From an uncultured Flavobacteriaceae bacterium (GTDB taxonomy: Bacteria; Bacteroidota; Bacteroidia; Flavobacteriales; Flavobacteriaceae), in assembly GCA_905381055.1 (NCBI GenBank), contig CAJPUR010000027.1, forward strand, positions 1 through 55,977: a stretch of DNA of 55,977 nucleotides. The letters run 5' to 3'. Position numbers and translations under genes: made by a program. Shown in pieces: positions 47,368-54,334 of this stretch. Position 1 is the stretch's first letter. Each line of letters opens with the position of its first letter. The notes below the pieces were generated by a model. That model saw nothing but the letters and a program-made list of their open reading frames with translations. It ran no database searches and had not been told where the DNA came from.

Positions 47368-47931
47368 CTATGAATTAATCCAGTTTGCTAAAATTTTTTT
47401 CCCTCTAGGAGTTAAAATCGATTCAGGATGATATTGAACTGCTCTAACATCATATTTTTTGTGTTTAATAGACATAATATTTTTATTTTCATCAACTGAG
47501 GTTACAATTATGTCTTTTGGAGCTGGATTAGAAAGCACCCATGAATGATATCTGCCTACCTCCAAATTATTTGGTAGGTCTTTAAATAAAATATCATCAT
47601 GAATTATTTTAACATTAGAAGTTACGCCATGATAAACTTTTTTTAAATTTATTAATGATCCACCAAAAACCTCGCCAATAGCTTGAAGACCAAGACATAC
47701 CCCTAATATTTTTTTTGTTGGGGCATAAAGTCTAATTGCTTCTTTTAGTAAACCTGATTCTTCAGGTAATCCAGGACCTGGAGATAAAACTATATAGTTA
47801 AATGCTTCTAATTCTTTTAAGTTAAATTGATCATTCCTTTTAACAGAAACCTCACAATTTAATTCTTCAAAATAGTGTACTAAGTTATATGTAAAAGAAT
47901 CGTAATTGTCAATAATAAATATTTTTTTCAT
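47368..47931 (-). CDS. trpG: Anthranilate synthase glutamine amidotransferase subunit
   Basis: A 187-residue class I glutaminase supplying ammonia to TrpE. The nucleophile is Cys79 in LGVCLGLQ and the catalytic His-x-Glu is in QYHPESI. PGPGLPEESG (51-60) forms the oxyanion loop. It starts 2 bases after trpE. A dual role in para-aminobenzoate synthesis is possible. Confidence 0.96.
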   Translation of the reverse strand: MKKIFIIDNYDSFTYNLVHYFEELNCEVSVKRNDQFNLKELEAFNYIVLSPGPGLPEESGLLKEAIRLYAPTKKILGVCLGLQAIGEVFGGSLINLKKVYHGVTSNVKIIHDDILFKDLPNNLEVGRYHSWVLSNPAPKDIIVTSVDENKNIMSIKHKKYDVRAVQYHPESILTPRGKKILANWINS

Positions 47932-47933
47932 AA

Positions 47934-49334
47934 CTAAATTTTTTCAGCAAGTTTTATTGCTTTATCTAAGGCAGCTAGTTTATTGTATACTTCTTGTAAT
48001 TCATTTTCAGGATGAGATTCAGCTACTATACCTGCTCCAGCTTGAAAATATAAACAATGGTCTTTACTTAAAAATGATCTAATGATAATTGCGTGATTAA
48101 AATTCCCATTGAATTCCATATATCCAATTGCTCCACCATAAAAATCACGTTTTGATTTTTCATACTTGTTTATAAGCTTTAAGGCCATGTGTTTGGGTGC
48201 TCCACTGAGAGTTCCAGCTGGAAATGTATCTGCAACTACCTGAAAAGTTTTAGCGTTTTTTTTCATTTTACAGATAACTTTAGAAACAAGGTGGATGACA
48301 TGTGAAAAATATTGAATTTCTCTATTTTTAGTCACTTTAACTTCTGATCCATTTCTACTTAAATCATTCCTTGCAAGATCAACTAACATTACATGCTCAC
48401 TATTCTCTTTTTCGTCTTTTGATAATTTGATTGCCGCTGCAGAATCTATTTTATCATCTCCTGTTCTTTTAAAAGTCCCTGCAATTGGATGAATTTCAGC
48501 AAAACCAGAATCGATAATTAACTGAGCTTCAGGGGAGCTGCCAAAAATCTTGAAATCCCCGTAATCAAAGAAAAAAAGATAGGGGGAGGGATTTATTGAA
48601 CGTAATTTTCTATACACATTAAATTCATCGCCTTTAAATTTTTGAGAAAATCTTCGAGACAATACTAATTGAAATACATCTCCCCTATGGCAATGTTTAA
48701 TTCCTTTTTTAACATTTTTAACAAATTCTTTATCAGTTAAATTTGATTTTTTTGAATCAATTTTTTTGAACTTAAAACTTGATGTGTTTTCTTTAGATAA
48801 TATTAATTGAATTTTATCTAGATTATGATTTTTGTTGTAAACATGTGAAAATAAATAGGTTTCGTGGTTAAATAGACTAATGGCTATTATATTTTGATAA
48901 ACAGCATAGTGTAACTCAGGTATATCATTACTTTCTTTTTTTTGATCTAAAGAAATATTTTCAAAGTATTCAATTGCTTCATGCCCTATGAACCCAAATA
49001 ATCCATTAGATAAAAATTTGAATTTGAAATCTTTACTTTTAAATTGCTTGGAAAATGAGTTGACTTTGTCTGGTAGTTTGGAGAAATTATTTAAATTTTC
49101 AGTAGTTGTATTTCCATCAGGGTACTCATAAGTTAAAATATTTTTTTTTAACGAGATTGATGCTATGGAATTACAACATATATAGGAAAAACCTTTTTGG
49201 TTTTGATTGTAATCACTACTCTCTAATAAAAGGCTGTTGGGAAAAACATCCCTGAGTTTTAAATAAATACTAACTGGTGTTAAAGTATCTGATAAAATTT
49301 TTTTGTGTTTTGATTTTAAAGAATAAACTTTCAT
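47934..49334 (-). CDS. trpE: Anthranilate synthase component I
   Basis: A 466-residue chorismate-utilising enzyme making anthranilate. The LLES motif (36-39) matches the tryptophan-binding site used for feedback inhibition. The C-terminal chorismate domain shows IAGTFKR and GAPKHMAL. The frame is open up to an ATG at 49370, but that codon lies inside the attenuator hairpin. The ATG at 49334, 12 bases after the T-run, gives a normal N-terminus (MKVYSLKSKHKK) and is the chosen start. Confidence 0.96.
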   Translation of the reverse strand: MKVYSLKSKHKKILSDTLTPVSIYLKLRDVFPNSLLLESSDYNQNQKGFSYICCNSIASISLKKNILTYEYPDGNTTTENLNNFSKLPDKVNSFSKQFKSKDFKFKFLSNGLFGFIGHEAIEYFENISLDQKKESNDIPELHYAVYQNIIAISLFNHETYLFSHVYNKNHNLDKIQLILSKENTSSFKFKKIDSKKSNLTDKEFVKNVKKGIKHCHRGDVFQLVLSRRFSQKFKGDEFNVYRKLRSINPSPYLFFFDYGDFKIFGSSPEAQLIIDSGFAEIHPIAGTFKRTGDDKIDSAAAIKLSKDEKENSEHVMLVDLARNDLSRNGSEVKVTKNREIQYFSHVIHLVSKVICKMKKNAKTFQVVADTFPAGTLSGAPKHMALKLINKYEKSKRDFYGGAIGYMEFNGNFNHAIIIRSFLSKDHCLYFQAGAGIVAESHPENELQEVYNKLAALDKAIKLAEKI

Positions 49335-49346
49335 TATATATAAATT

Positions 49347-49403
49347 AAAAAAGGCTTGTCGTGATGACAAGCCTTAAATATTTTTACAGCTAATTAATCA
49401 CGA
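49347..49403 (-). terminator. trp attenuator: intrinsic terminator and antiterminator
   Basis: On the minus strand AAGGCTTGTC (49375-49366) pairs with GACAAGCCTT (49360-49351) around a 5-base loop: a perfect 10-bp stem, then a run of Ts to 49347. An alternative pairing joins TCGTGAT (49403-49397) with ATCACGA (49365-49359) and AGCT (49391-49388) with GGCT (49373-49370). This invades both strands of the terminator. The antiterminator's first strand lies 10 bases beyond the leader-peptide stop, where a ribosome at the stop codon would cover it. Confidence 0.85.
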
Positions 49404-49413
49404 ACTTTTCATG

Positions 49414-49455
49414 TCAATTAGACCACCAAATCGTATATTTTAAATTAAAAATCAT
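49414..49455 (-). CDS. trpL: Trp leader peptide
   Basis: The 13-codon frame MIFNLKYTIWWSN ends in TGA (49416-49414) and carries tandem Trp codons at 49428-49423. Trp is rare and tandem Trp in a 13-codon frame ahead of a terminator and trpE is the signature of ribosome-mediated attenuation. The ATG lies 6 bases after a TATATTTG element, so the leader mRNA looks leaderless. Confidence 0.87.
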   Translation of the reverse strand: MIFNLKYTIWWSN

Positions 49456-49460
49456 TTTTG

Positions 49461-49468
49461 CAAATATA
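49461..49468 (-). promoter_or_regulatory. Predicted -7 element of the trp operon
   Basis: TATATTTG on the minus strand, ending 6 bases before the trpL ATG. No TTTG is seen 19 bases upstream, so only half of the promoter consensus is present. Confidence 0.6.
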
Positions 49469-49505
49469 ATCTATATTTTTAAATTTAATAATTAAATAAA
49501 ATCAA

Positions 49506-50066
49506 TTAATTTAATACTAGTGAAACTTCAAGATCTATATCATCATAAATTAACTTATCGCCTAAGTTTTGGAAAAAATTTCCAGATCTATACTTAACAT
49601 CAAATTTAGTTCTATCAAAAGTGAGCTTCGAGTCAATTGACTCTTTTGTGCTAATTGTGAATTTTACATTATTTGATATTCCTTTTATGGATAATATTCC
49701 TAGGACCTCAAATGTTGAATCTTTTATTAAAGAGGAACTGGTAATTTTTAAACTAGATTCTTTGAATTTTTCAACTGAAAAAAAATCATCAGACCTTAAA
49801 TGATCCTCAAGATACTTTTTACCTCTGCCCGTTAGATCATCTACAGTTAAAGATTCCATATCAACTGTAAATTCACCTGAGACTAATATTTCATCTTCAA
49901 ATTTTAATATTCCTTTTTTGAATTTTAAAGTCCCATAGTGTACTTTCGTTGTTATTTCTTTACCATACCATTTAATTTTACTTTTTTCAATGTTAATTTC
50001 TTTATCTTGGGACAAACATAAGTTTGAAAAAATTAGAAGTAAAATAGGAGTTAATATTTTTATCAT
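49506..50066 (-). CDS. YceI family periplasmic protein
   Basis: A 186-residue secreted protein with a signal peptide (about 1-19, cleavage near CLSQ) and a lipocalin-like YceI domain containing SKIKWYGKE, GEFTVDMESLTVDDL and FDRTKFDVKYRSG. YceI proteins bind polyisoprenoid-like lipids. The gene is 4 bases downstream of a marR gene, a pairing common in Bacteroidota, suggesting MarR control. Confidence 0.92.
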   Translation of the reverse strand: MIKILTPILLLIFSNLCLSQDKEINIEKSKIKWYGKEITTKVHYGTLKFKKGILKFEDEILVSGEFTVDMESLTVDDLTGRGKKYLEDHLRSDDFFSVEKFKESSLKITSSSLIKDSTFEVLGILSIKGISNNVKFTISTKESIDSKLTFDRTKFDVKYRSGNFFQNLGDKLIYDDIDLEVSLVLN

Positions 50067-50070
50067 AATT

Positions 50071-50493
50071 TCAAGTTGCTATTTTATTTACCAAATAAAC
50101 AAGATTTTTTTTATCTTCTTCAGATAGGTTTTTTGTTAATAATTCTTCATTTTCATCAATAACAGGATCAATTTTGCTTAAAATTAGTAATCCTTTTTCA
50201 GTTATAAATATATTAATTTTTCTTCTATTTATTTCACAAAGGTTTCTGGTGACATAACCTTTAATTATTAGTTTATCAATAAGTCTTGAGGTATTACTCA
50301 TTTTATGAACCATTCTGGCTTGAATTGTTTTTAGATTAGAAGGTCTATTTTTTTGACCTCTAAGCACTCTGAGTACGTTGAATTGTTGTTCTGAAATTTC
50401 ATATGTTTTTAATATTTCATATAGTTTTTTATTTATTCTCAGACTTGCTTTTAATATTGAAAGTATTGAATCTCGAGTTGACTTTTTTATCAT
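50071..50493 (-). CDS. MarR family transcriptional regulator
   Basis: A 140-residue winged-helix regulator. The recognition region QQFNVLRVLRGQKNRPSNLKTIQARM and the wing (GYVTRNLCEINRRKINIFITEKG) fit the MarR fold. Probably an autoregulator controlling itself and the downstream yceI gene: a 35-bp palindrome covers its own promoter and start codon. The inducer is unknown. Confidence 0.92.
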   Translation of the reverse strand: MIKKSTRDSILSILKASLRINKKLYEILKTYEISEQQFNVLRVLRGQKNRPSNLKTIQARMVHKMSNTSRLIDKLIIKGYVTRNLCEINRRKINIFITEKGLLILSKIDPVIDENEELLTKNLSEEDKKNLVYLVNKIAT

Positions 50494-50527
50494 ATTTGTT
50501 ATTACAATTAATGTATAAACAAATATA
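50492..50527 (-). promoter_or_regulatory. marR promoter overlapped by a 35-bp palindrome
   Basis: ATATTTGTT (50492-50500) and AACAAATAT (50518-50526) form perfect 9-bp outer arms. The inner TACA (50503-50506) and TGTA (50512-50515) extend the symmetry, with 14 of 17 positions pairing. The palindrome includes the minus-strand -7 element TATATTTG (50527-50520) and the marR start codon (50493-50491). A repressor bound here would block its own transcription. Confidence 0.7.
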
Positions 50528-50596
50528 AATTATTTATTATTAATTCCTAGATATTTGCAGAAATATTTTTATCAACTTATTTTTGAATTATATTTT

Positions 50597-50905
50597 ATGA
50601 TTGAACTTAAACAGAAAGATTGGTATTTTAAATTTTTATCATCGAAAAATTCACTAATAATTGATGTTCGTACTGAGCATGAATTTATGGAAAAACACAT
50701 AAATGGCTCTTTATTAATTGACATTAATCAACCATCTGAATTTATCAATGAAATAAATAACTTAGATAAAAATAAAAATTACTTTGTATACTGTAAATCT
50801 GGTGCTCGTAGCTCTAATGCCTGTAAAATAATGAATGAATTAGGTATAATTAATACATATAATTTGATTGGAGGCATTGATAGTTGGGAGGGCGAAACAA
50901 AATAA
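50597..50905 (+). CDS. Single-domain rhodanese-like protein
   Basis: A 102-residue rhodanese with IIDVRTEHEF (21-30) and the active-site loop CKSGARS (66-72), Cys66 being the sulfur acceptor. The six-residue loop suits a sulfurtransferase. The ATG at 50597 is preferred; the frame is open 14 codons further to a TTG, but the extra residues do not resemble the family. No signal peptide. Divergent from marR. Confidence 0.88.
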   Translation: MIELKQKDWYFKFLSSKNSLIIDVRTEHEFMEKHINGSLLIDINQPSEFINEINNLDKNKNYFVYCKSGARSSNACKIMNELGIINTYNLIGGIDSWEGETK

Positions 50906-50920
50906 TTATTTAATTTAATA

Positions 50921-51142
50921 ATGATTTCAAATTTTAGATATTGGTTAACAAAATATGGGTTTTATGTTTGTTCCAGACTCGCCGATTGGCTTGGTATTAA
51001 GGTTAAAAATGTAAGACTTTTTTTTATTTATCTATCTTTCACAACTTTAGTAGGTGGTTTTGTAATTTATTTAATTCTTGCCTTTTGGATGAGAATGAAA
51101 GATATGATTTATAAGGAAAGGTCGTCTGTTTTTGATTTATGA
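50921..51142 (+). CDS. PspC-like small membrane protein
   Basis: A 73-residue protein consisting of a short PspC domain: a soluble N-terminus (CSRLADWLGIKVKNVRLFF) and one hydrophobic segment (about 31-57). No pspA or pspB lies nearby. Such stand-alone PspC proteins are common in Bacteroidota and may act in envelope stress. It starts 15 bases after the rhodanese gene. Confidence 0.8.
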   Translation: MISNFRYWLTKYGFYVCSRLADWLGIKVKNVRLFFIYLSFTTLVGGFVIYLILAFWMRMKDMIYKERSSVFDL

Positions 51143-51211
51143 GTATAAAAAATTATTTAAAAATTTGTTTTTGTTTCTATTTGTCAGATATTGCTTTTAC
51201 AAAAGAAATTA

Positions 51212-52783
51212 ATGAAAATTAATAAATTTTTTTTCACTTTAGTATTTACTATGTTTTCATCTCTTGTTTTTTCTCAAGACAAAGGTTTAGACGAAAGAAT
51301 TAATGAGGCTTTTACTCCATTTGCTGATTGGTGGGGAGCTCTAATTCTTCATTCTTTTCCAGGCAGTAAAATGATTACTGGTAGCGATATTCCCACTATC
51401 ATTATATTGTTGGTTGGGGGAGCATTATTTTTCACAATTTATTTTGGATTTATTAATATTAGATATTTCCCAATTTCAATTAATACTGTAAGGGGTAAAT
51501 ACGATTTTATAGAAAATTCAAAAAAAAAAGACAGCGATAAAGGTGAAGTTTCTCATTTTCAAGCTTTAGCAACTGCAGTTTCTGGGACTGTCGGAAATGG
51601 AAACATTGCTGGTGTTGCACTTGCTATTGCAATTGGAGGTCCAGGTGCAACATTCTGGATGATTCTTTGTGGTTTATTAGGCATGTCAACAAAATTTGTT
51701 GAATGCACACTTGGAGTAAAATATAGAGACATTGGAAAAGACGGAACTGTATATGGAGGTCCAATGTACTATTTAAGCAGAGGTTTAGAACAAAAGGGTT
51801 TTATTAAATTAGGTAAATTTTTAGCTGTTGTTTTCGCATTGTTATGTGTTGGAGCTTCTTTTGGTGGGGGAAATGCAGCACAATCAAATCAAGCTGCAAT
51901 GCAATTGGTCAGTTCTTTTGGAATGACAGGAGGTAACGCTCGAACAATAATTGGATTGATTATGATGCTCATTGTTGGTGTAATCATAATTGGAGGAATA
52001 AAAAGAATAGCTTCTGTAACTGAAAAGATTGTACCTTTTATGGCCATTATGTACGTATTTGCTTGCCTATTTATAATATTATCTAATATCACTTATGTTG
52101 ATGATGCATTTGGAATGATATTTAAACAAGCTTTTAATCCCTCTGCAGGAGTTGGTGGAATTGTTGGGGTTTTAATCACTGGTTTTAGAAGAGCTGCTTT
52201 TTCAAACGAGGCTGGAGCGGGATCTGCTTCAATAGCTCATTCAGCAGTAAAAACAAATTTTTCAGCTTCCGAAGGTTTAGTTGCATTATTAGAACCATTC
52301 ATTGATACTGTAGTAATTTGTACAATGACAGCATTAGTTATAATCATTTTTAATGGAGATAATACTGTTTTCAATTATGGAGGGGAAGGAGGAATAGTCG
52401 TAATAAACGGCCTTAAAGTTGAAGGAGCTGCAATAACTGCAGCTGCTTTTTCTAAATATATATCTTTTTCTGGCCCTTTTTTGACCCTTGCAGTTGTACT
52501 TTTTGCTATTTCAACAATGATTTCTTGGTCATATTACGGTCTTCAATCCTGGATGTATTTATTTGGTAAAAGTAAAATTTCAGACTTAATATATAAATTA
52601 ATATTTTTAATATTTATTGTTATTGGAGCTGCTGCAGATATGTCTTCTGTTTGGGGATTTTCAGATGCAATGATTTTAGCATTAGTTTTTCCTAATATGT
52701 TAGGATTATTAATTTTATATCCAAAAGTTAAACAAGAATTATCAAAATATTTGAATGTTATAAATTCATCAAATTCTAATTAA
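51212..52783 (+). CDS. Alanine/glycine:Na+ symporter (AGCS family)
   Basis: A 523-residue polytopic transporter importing alanine or glycine with Na+ or H+. AVSGTVGNGNIAGVA and GFRRAAFSNEAGAGSA are AGCS core motifs. An N-terminal signal-like segment (MKINKFFFTLVFTM... to VFSQ) precedes the first transport helix. The ATG at 51212 is preferred to an upstream in-frame TTG at 51191, because it begins directly with the signal segment. A Na+-coupled carrier fits an organism with a Na+-pumping NQR. Confidence 0.92.
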   Translation: MKINKFFFTLVFTMFSSLVFSQDKGLDERINEAFTPFADWWGALILHSFPGSKMITGSDIPTIIILLVGGALFFTIYFGFINIRYFPISINTVRGKYDFIENSKKKDSDKGEVSHFQALATAVSGTVGNGNIAGVALAIAIGGPGATFWMILCGLLGMSTKFVECTLGVKYRDIGKDGTVYGGPMYYLSRGLEQKGFIKLGKFLAVVFALLCVGASFGGGNAAQSNQAAMQLVSSFGMTGGNARTIIGLIMMLIVGVIIIGGIKRIASVTEKIVPFMAIMYVFACLFIILSNITYVDDAFGMIFKQAFNPSAGVGGIVGVLITGFRRAAFSNEAGAGSASIAHSAVKTNFSASEGLVALLEPFIDTVVICTMTALVIIIFNGDNTVFNYGGEGGIVVINGLKVEGAAITAAAFSKYISFSGPFLTLAVVLFAISTMISWSYYGLQSWMYLFGKSKISDLIYKLIFLIFIVIGAAADMSSVWGFSDAMILALVFPNMLGLLILYPKVKQELSKYLNVINSSNSN

Positions 52784-52802
52784 TAAATTGAAAGAATAAC
52801 AC

Positions 52803-52810
52803 TATATTTG
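52803..52810 (+). promoter_or_regulatory. Predicted -7 element of the acyl-CoA dehydrogenase gene
   Basis: TATATTTG ends 12 bases before the ATG at 52823. Its final TTG is in frame with the gene and should not be taken as the start. Confidence 0.6.
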
Positions 52811-52822
52811 AAAAAAAAAGTT

Positions 52823-53989
52823 ATGATAGATTATACAGCTACTTCTGTATTTAAAAGAGACGAAACAATCCAACTGATTGCAGATTCTGCTTCAAAATTT
52901 TCCAGAAAATATCTCAAACCTAATGTAATGAAATGGGATGAAAGCCAGTTTTTCCCTAAAGACGTTTTTAGAATTGCTGGAAAACATGGCTTTATGGGTG
53001 TTTTAATACCTCAAGAGTATGGAGGTTCTGGTTTAGGCTATCACGAATATATTTCTATAATCGAAGAAATTTCTAAAATTGATCCATCAATTGGTTTGTC
53101 TGTTGCTGCTCACAATTCCTTGTGTACAAATCACATTTATTTATTCGGGAATGAACAACAAAGATGTAAATGGTTACCTAAATTGTGCTCAGGAGAGCAT
53201 ATTGGTGCATGGGCATTAACAGAATATGAAACTGGGTCAGATGCAAAGGCAATGAATACTGTTGCTAAAAAAGTTGGAGATAATTGGATCATCAATGGTT
53301 CAAAAAACTTTATAACTCACGGTAGAAGTGGAGATATTGCTGTTATTATTGCAAGGACTGGTGAAAAAAATGAATCTCGTGGAATGACTGCTTTTGTAGT
53401 TGAAAGAGGAACTAAAGGACTCAATTATGGTAAGACTGAAAATAAGTTAGGGATGAGGTGTTCAGAAACTGCGGAGATTATTTTTGATGATTGTATTGTT
53501 TCTGATGAAAACAGATTAGGGCCTATTGGTGAGGGGTTTATTCAATCTATGAAGATTTTGGATGGAGGGAGAATTTCAATCGGTGCTATCGCTCTCGGAA
53601 TTTCGAAGGGTGCATACGAAGCATCTTTAAAATATTCCAAGGAAAGAAAGCAATTTGGTAAAGCGATAAGTTCTTTTCAAGCAATTTCATTTAAGTTGGC
53701 AGATATGGTTACTGAAATTGAAGCTTCAGAGCTTCTATTACATAAAGCCGCTTATTCAATCTCAAAAGGTCAGTCCATAACAAAAATTGGTGCTATGGCA
53801 AAAATGTATGCATCAGAAGTTTGTGTTAAAATATCAAACGAGGCTGTTCAAATTCATGGAGGCTATGGTTATATTAAAGATTTTCCTGTTGAAAAATTTT
53901 ATAGAGACTCAAAACTTTGTACTATTGGAGAAGGGACTACTGAAATTCAAAAAATCGTTATTTCTAGAGATATTTTAGGAAAAAAATAG
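52823..53989 (+). CDS. Acyl-CoA dehydrogenase
   Basis: A 388-residue FAD-dependent dehydrogenase of the short/branched-chain type. ALTEYETGSDAKAM and the C-terminal GEGTTEIQ are family signatures; Glu370 in the latter is a candidate catalytic base. It oxidises an acyl-CoA to the enoyl-CoA; chain specificity (for example glutaryl-, isovaleryl- or butyryl-CoA) cannot be told. The ATG at 52823 (MIDYTATSVFKRD) is chosen since the upstream TTG is promoter. Confidence 0.93.
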   Translation: MIDYTATSVFKRDETIQLIADSASKFSRKYLKPNVMKWDESQFFPKDVFRIAGKHGFMGVLIPQEYGGSGLGYHEYISIIEEISKIDPSIGLSVAAHNSLCTNHIYLFGNEQQRCKWLPKLCSGEHIGAWALTEYETGSDAKAMNTVAKKVGDNWIINGSKNFITHGRSGDIAVIIARTGEKNESRGMTAFVVERGTKGLNYGKTENKLGMRCSETAEIIFDDCIVSDENRLGPIGEGFIQSMKILDGGRISIGAIALGISKGAYEASLKYSKERKQFGKAISSFQAISFKLADMVTEIEASELLLHKAAYSISKGQSITKIGAMAKMYASEVCVKISNEAVQIHGGYGYIKDFPVEKFYRDSKLCTIGEGTTEIQKIVISRDILGKK

Positions 53990-54019
53990 TATTTATTTAT
54001 TATCTATTAAATCTTTGTA

Positions 54020-54049
54020 TATATTTGCCTAAATTTTTAAGTAATAGGA
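54020..54049 (+). promoter_or_regulatory. rpsU promoter element and a rare Shine-Dalgarno-like site
   Basis: TATATTTG (54020-54027) is a -7 match. AGGA at 54046-54049 lies 7 bases before the rpsU ATG, a good Shine-Dalgarno position in a window where other genes mostly lack one. Bacteroidota ribosomes normally mask the anti-SD with bS21, and an SD on rpsU itself has been linked to bS21 autoregulation in Flavobacterium. Confidence 0.5.
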
Positions 54050-54056
54050 TTCAATT

Positions 54057-54251
54057 ATGCTAATAATACCTATAAAGGAAGGTGAAAATATAGATAGAGC
54101 TCTCAAGAGATTCAAGCGAAAGTTTGACAAAGTTGGAGCAATGAAAGAGCTAAGGACAAGAAAACATTTTATTAAACCTTCAATTACTAATAGAAATAGA
54201 ATTCAAAAAGCTCAGTACATTCAAAAGTTAAGAGATATAGAATCTCAGTAA
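54057..54251 (+). CDS. rpsU: 30S ribosomal protein bS21
   Basis: A 64-residue basic protein starting MLIIPIKEGENIDRALKRFKR, the typical bS21 N-terminus, with the conserved RTRKHFIKPS segment. It sits near the 3' end of 16S rRNA on the 30S platform. In Bacteroidota it takes part in sequestering the anti-Shine-Dalgarno sequence. Monocistronic by appearance. Confidence 0.96.
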   Translation: MLIIPIKEGENIDRALKRFKRKFDKVGAMKELRTRKHFIKPSITNRNRIQKAQYIQKLRDIESQ

Positions 54252-54334
54252 AACGATTCTTTATTCTATATACTTCCTCTTTTTAGTTTAATTTCCAATA
54301 TTTTCATAATTTAATTTAGATATTTTATTATTTA

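Noticed and set aside
49334-49370. ATG at 49370 as trpE start
   Set aside because: It lies inside the attenuator hairpin and adds 12 residues without family resemblance; the ATG at 49334 fits better.
50921-51142. Phage-shock (psp) operon
   Set aside because: A single short PspC-like protein without pspA, pspB or pspF nearby.
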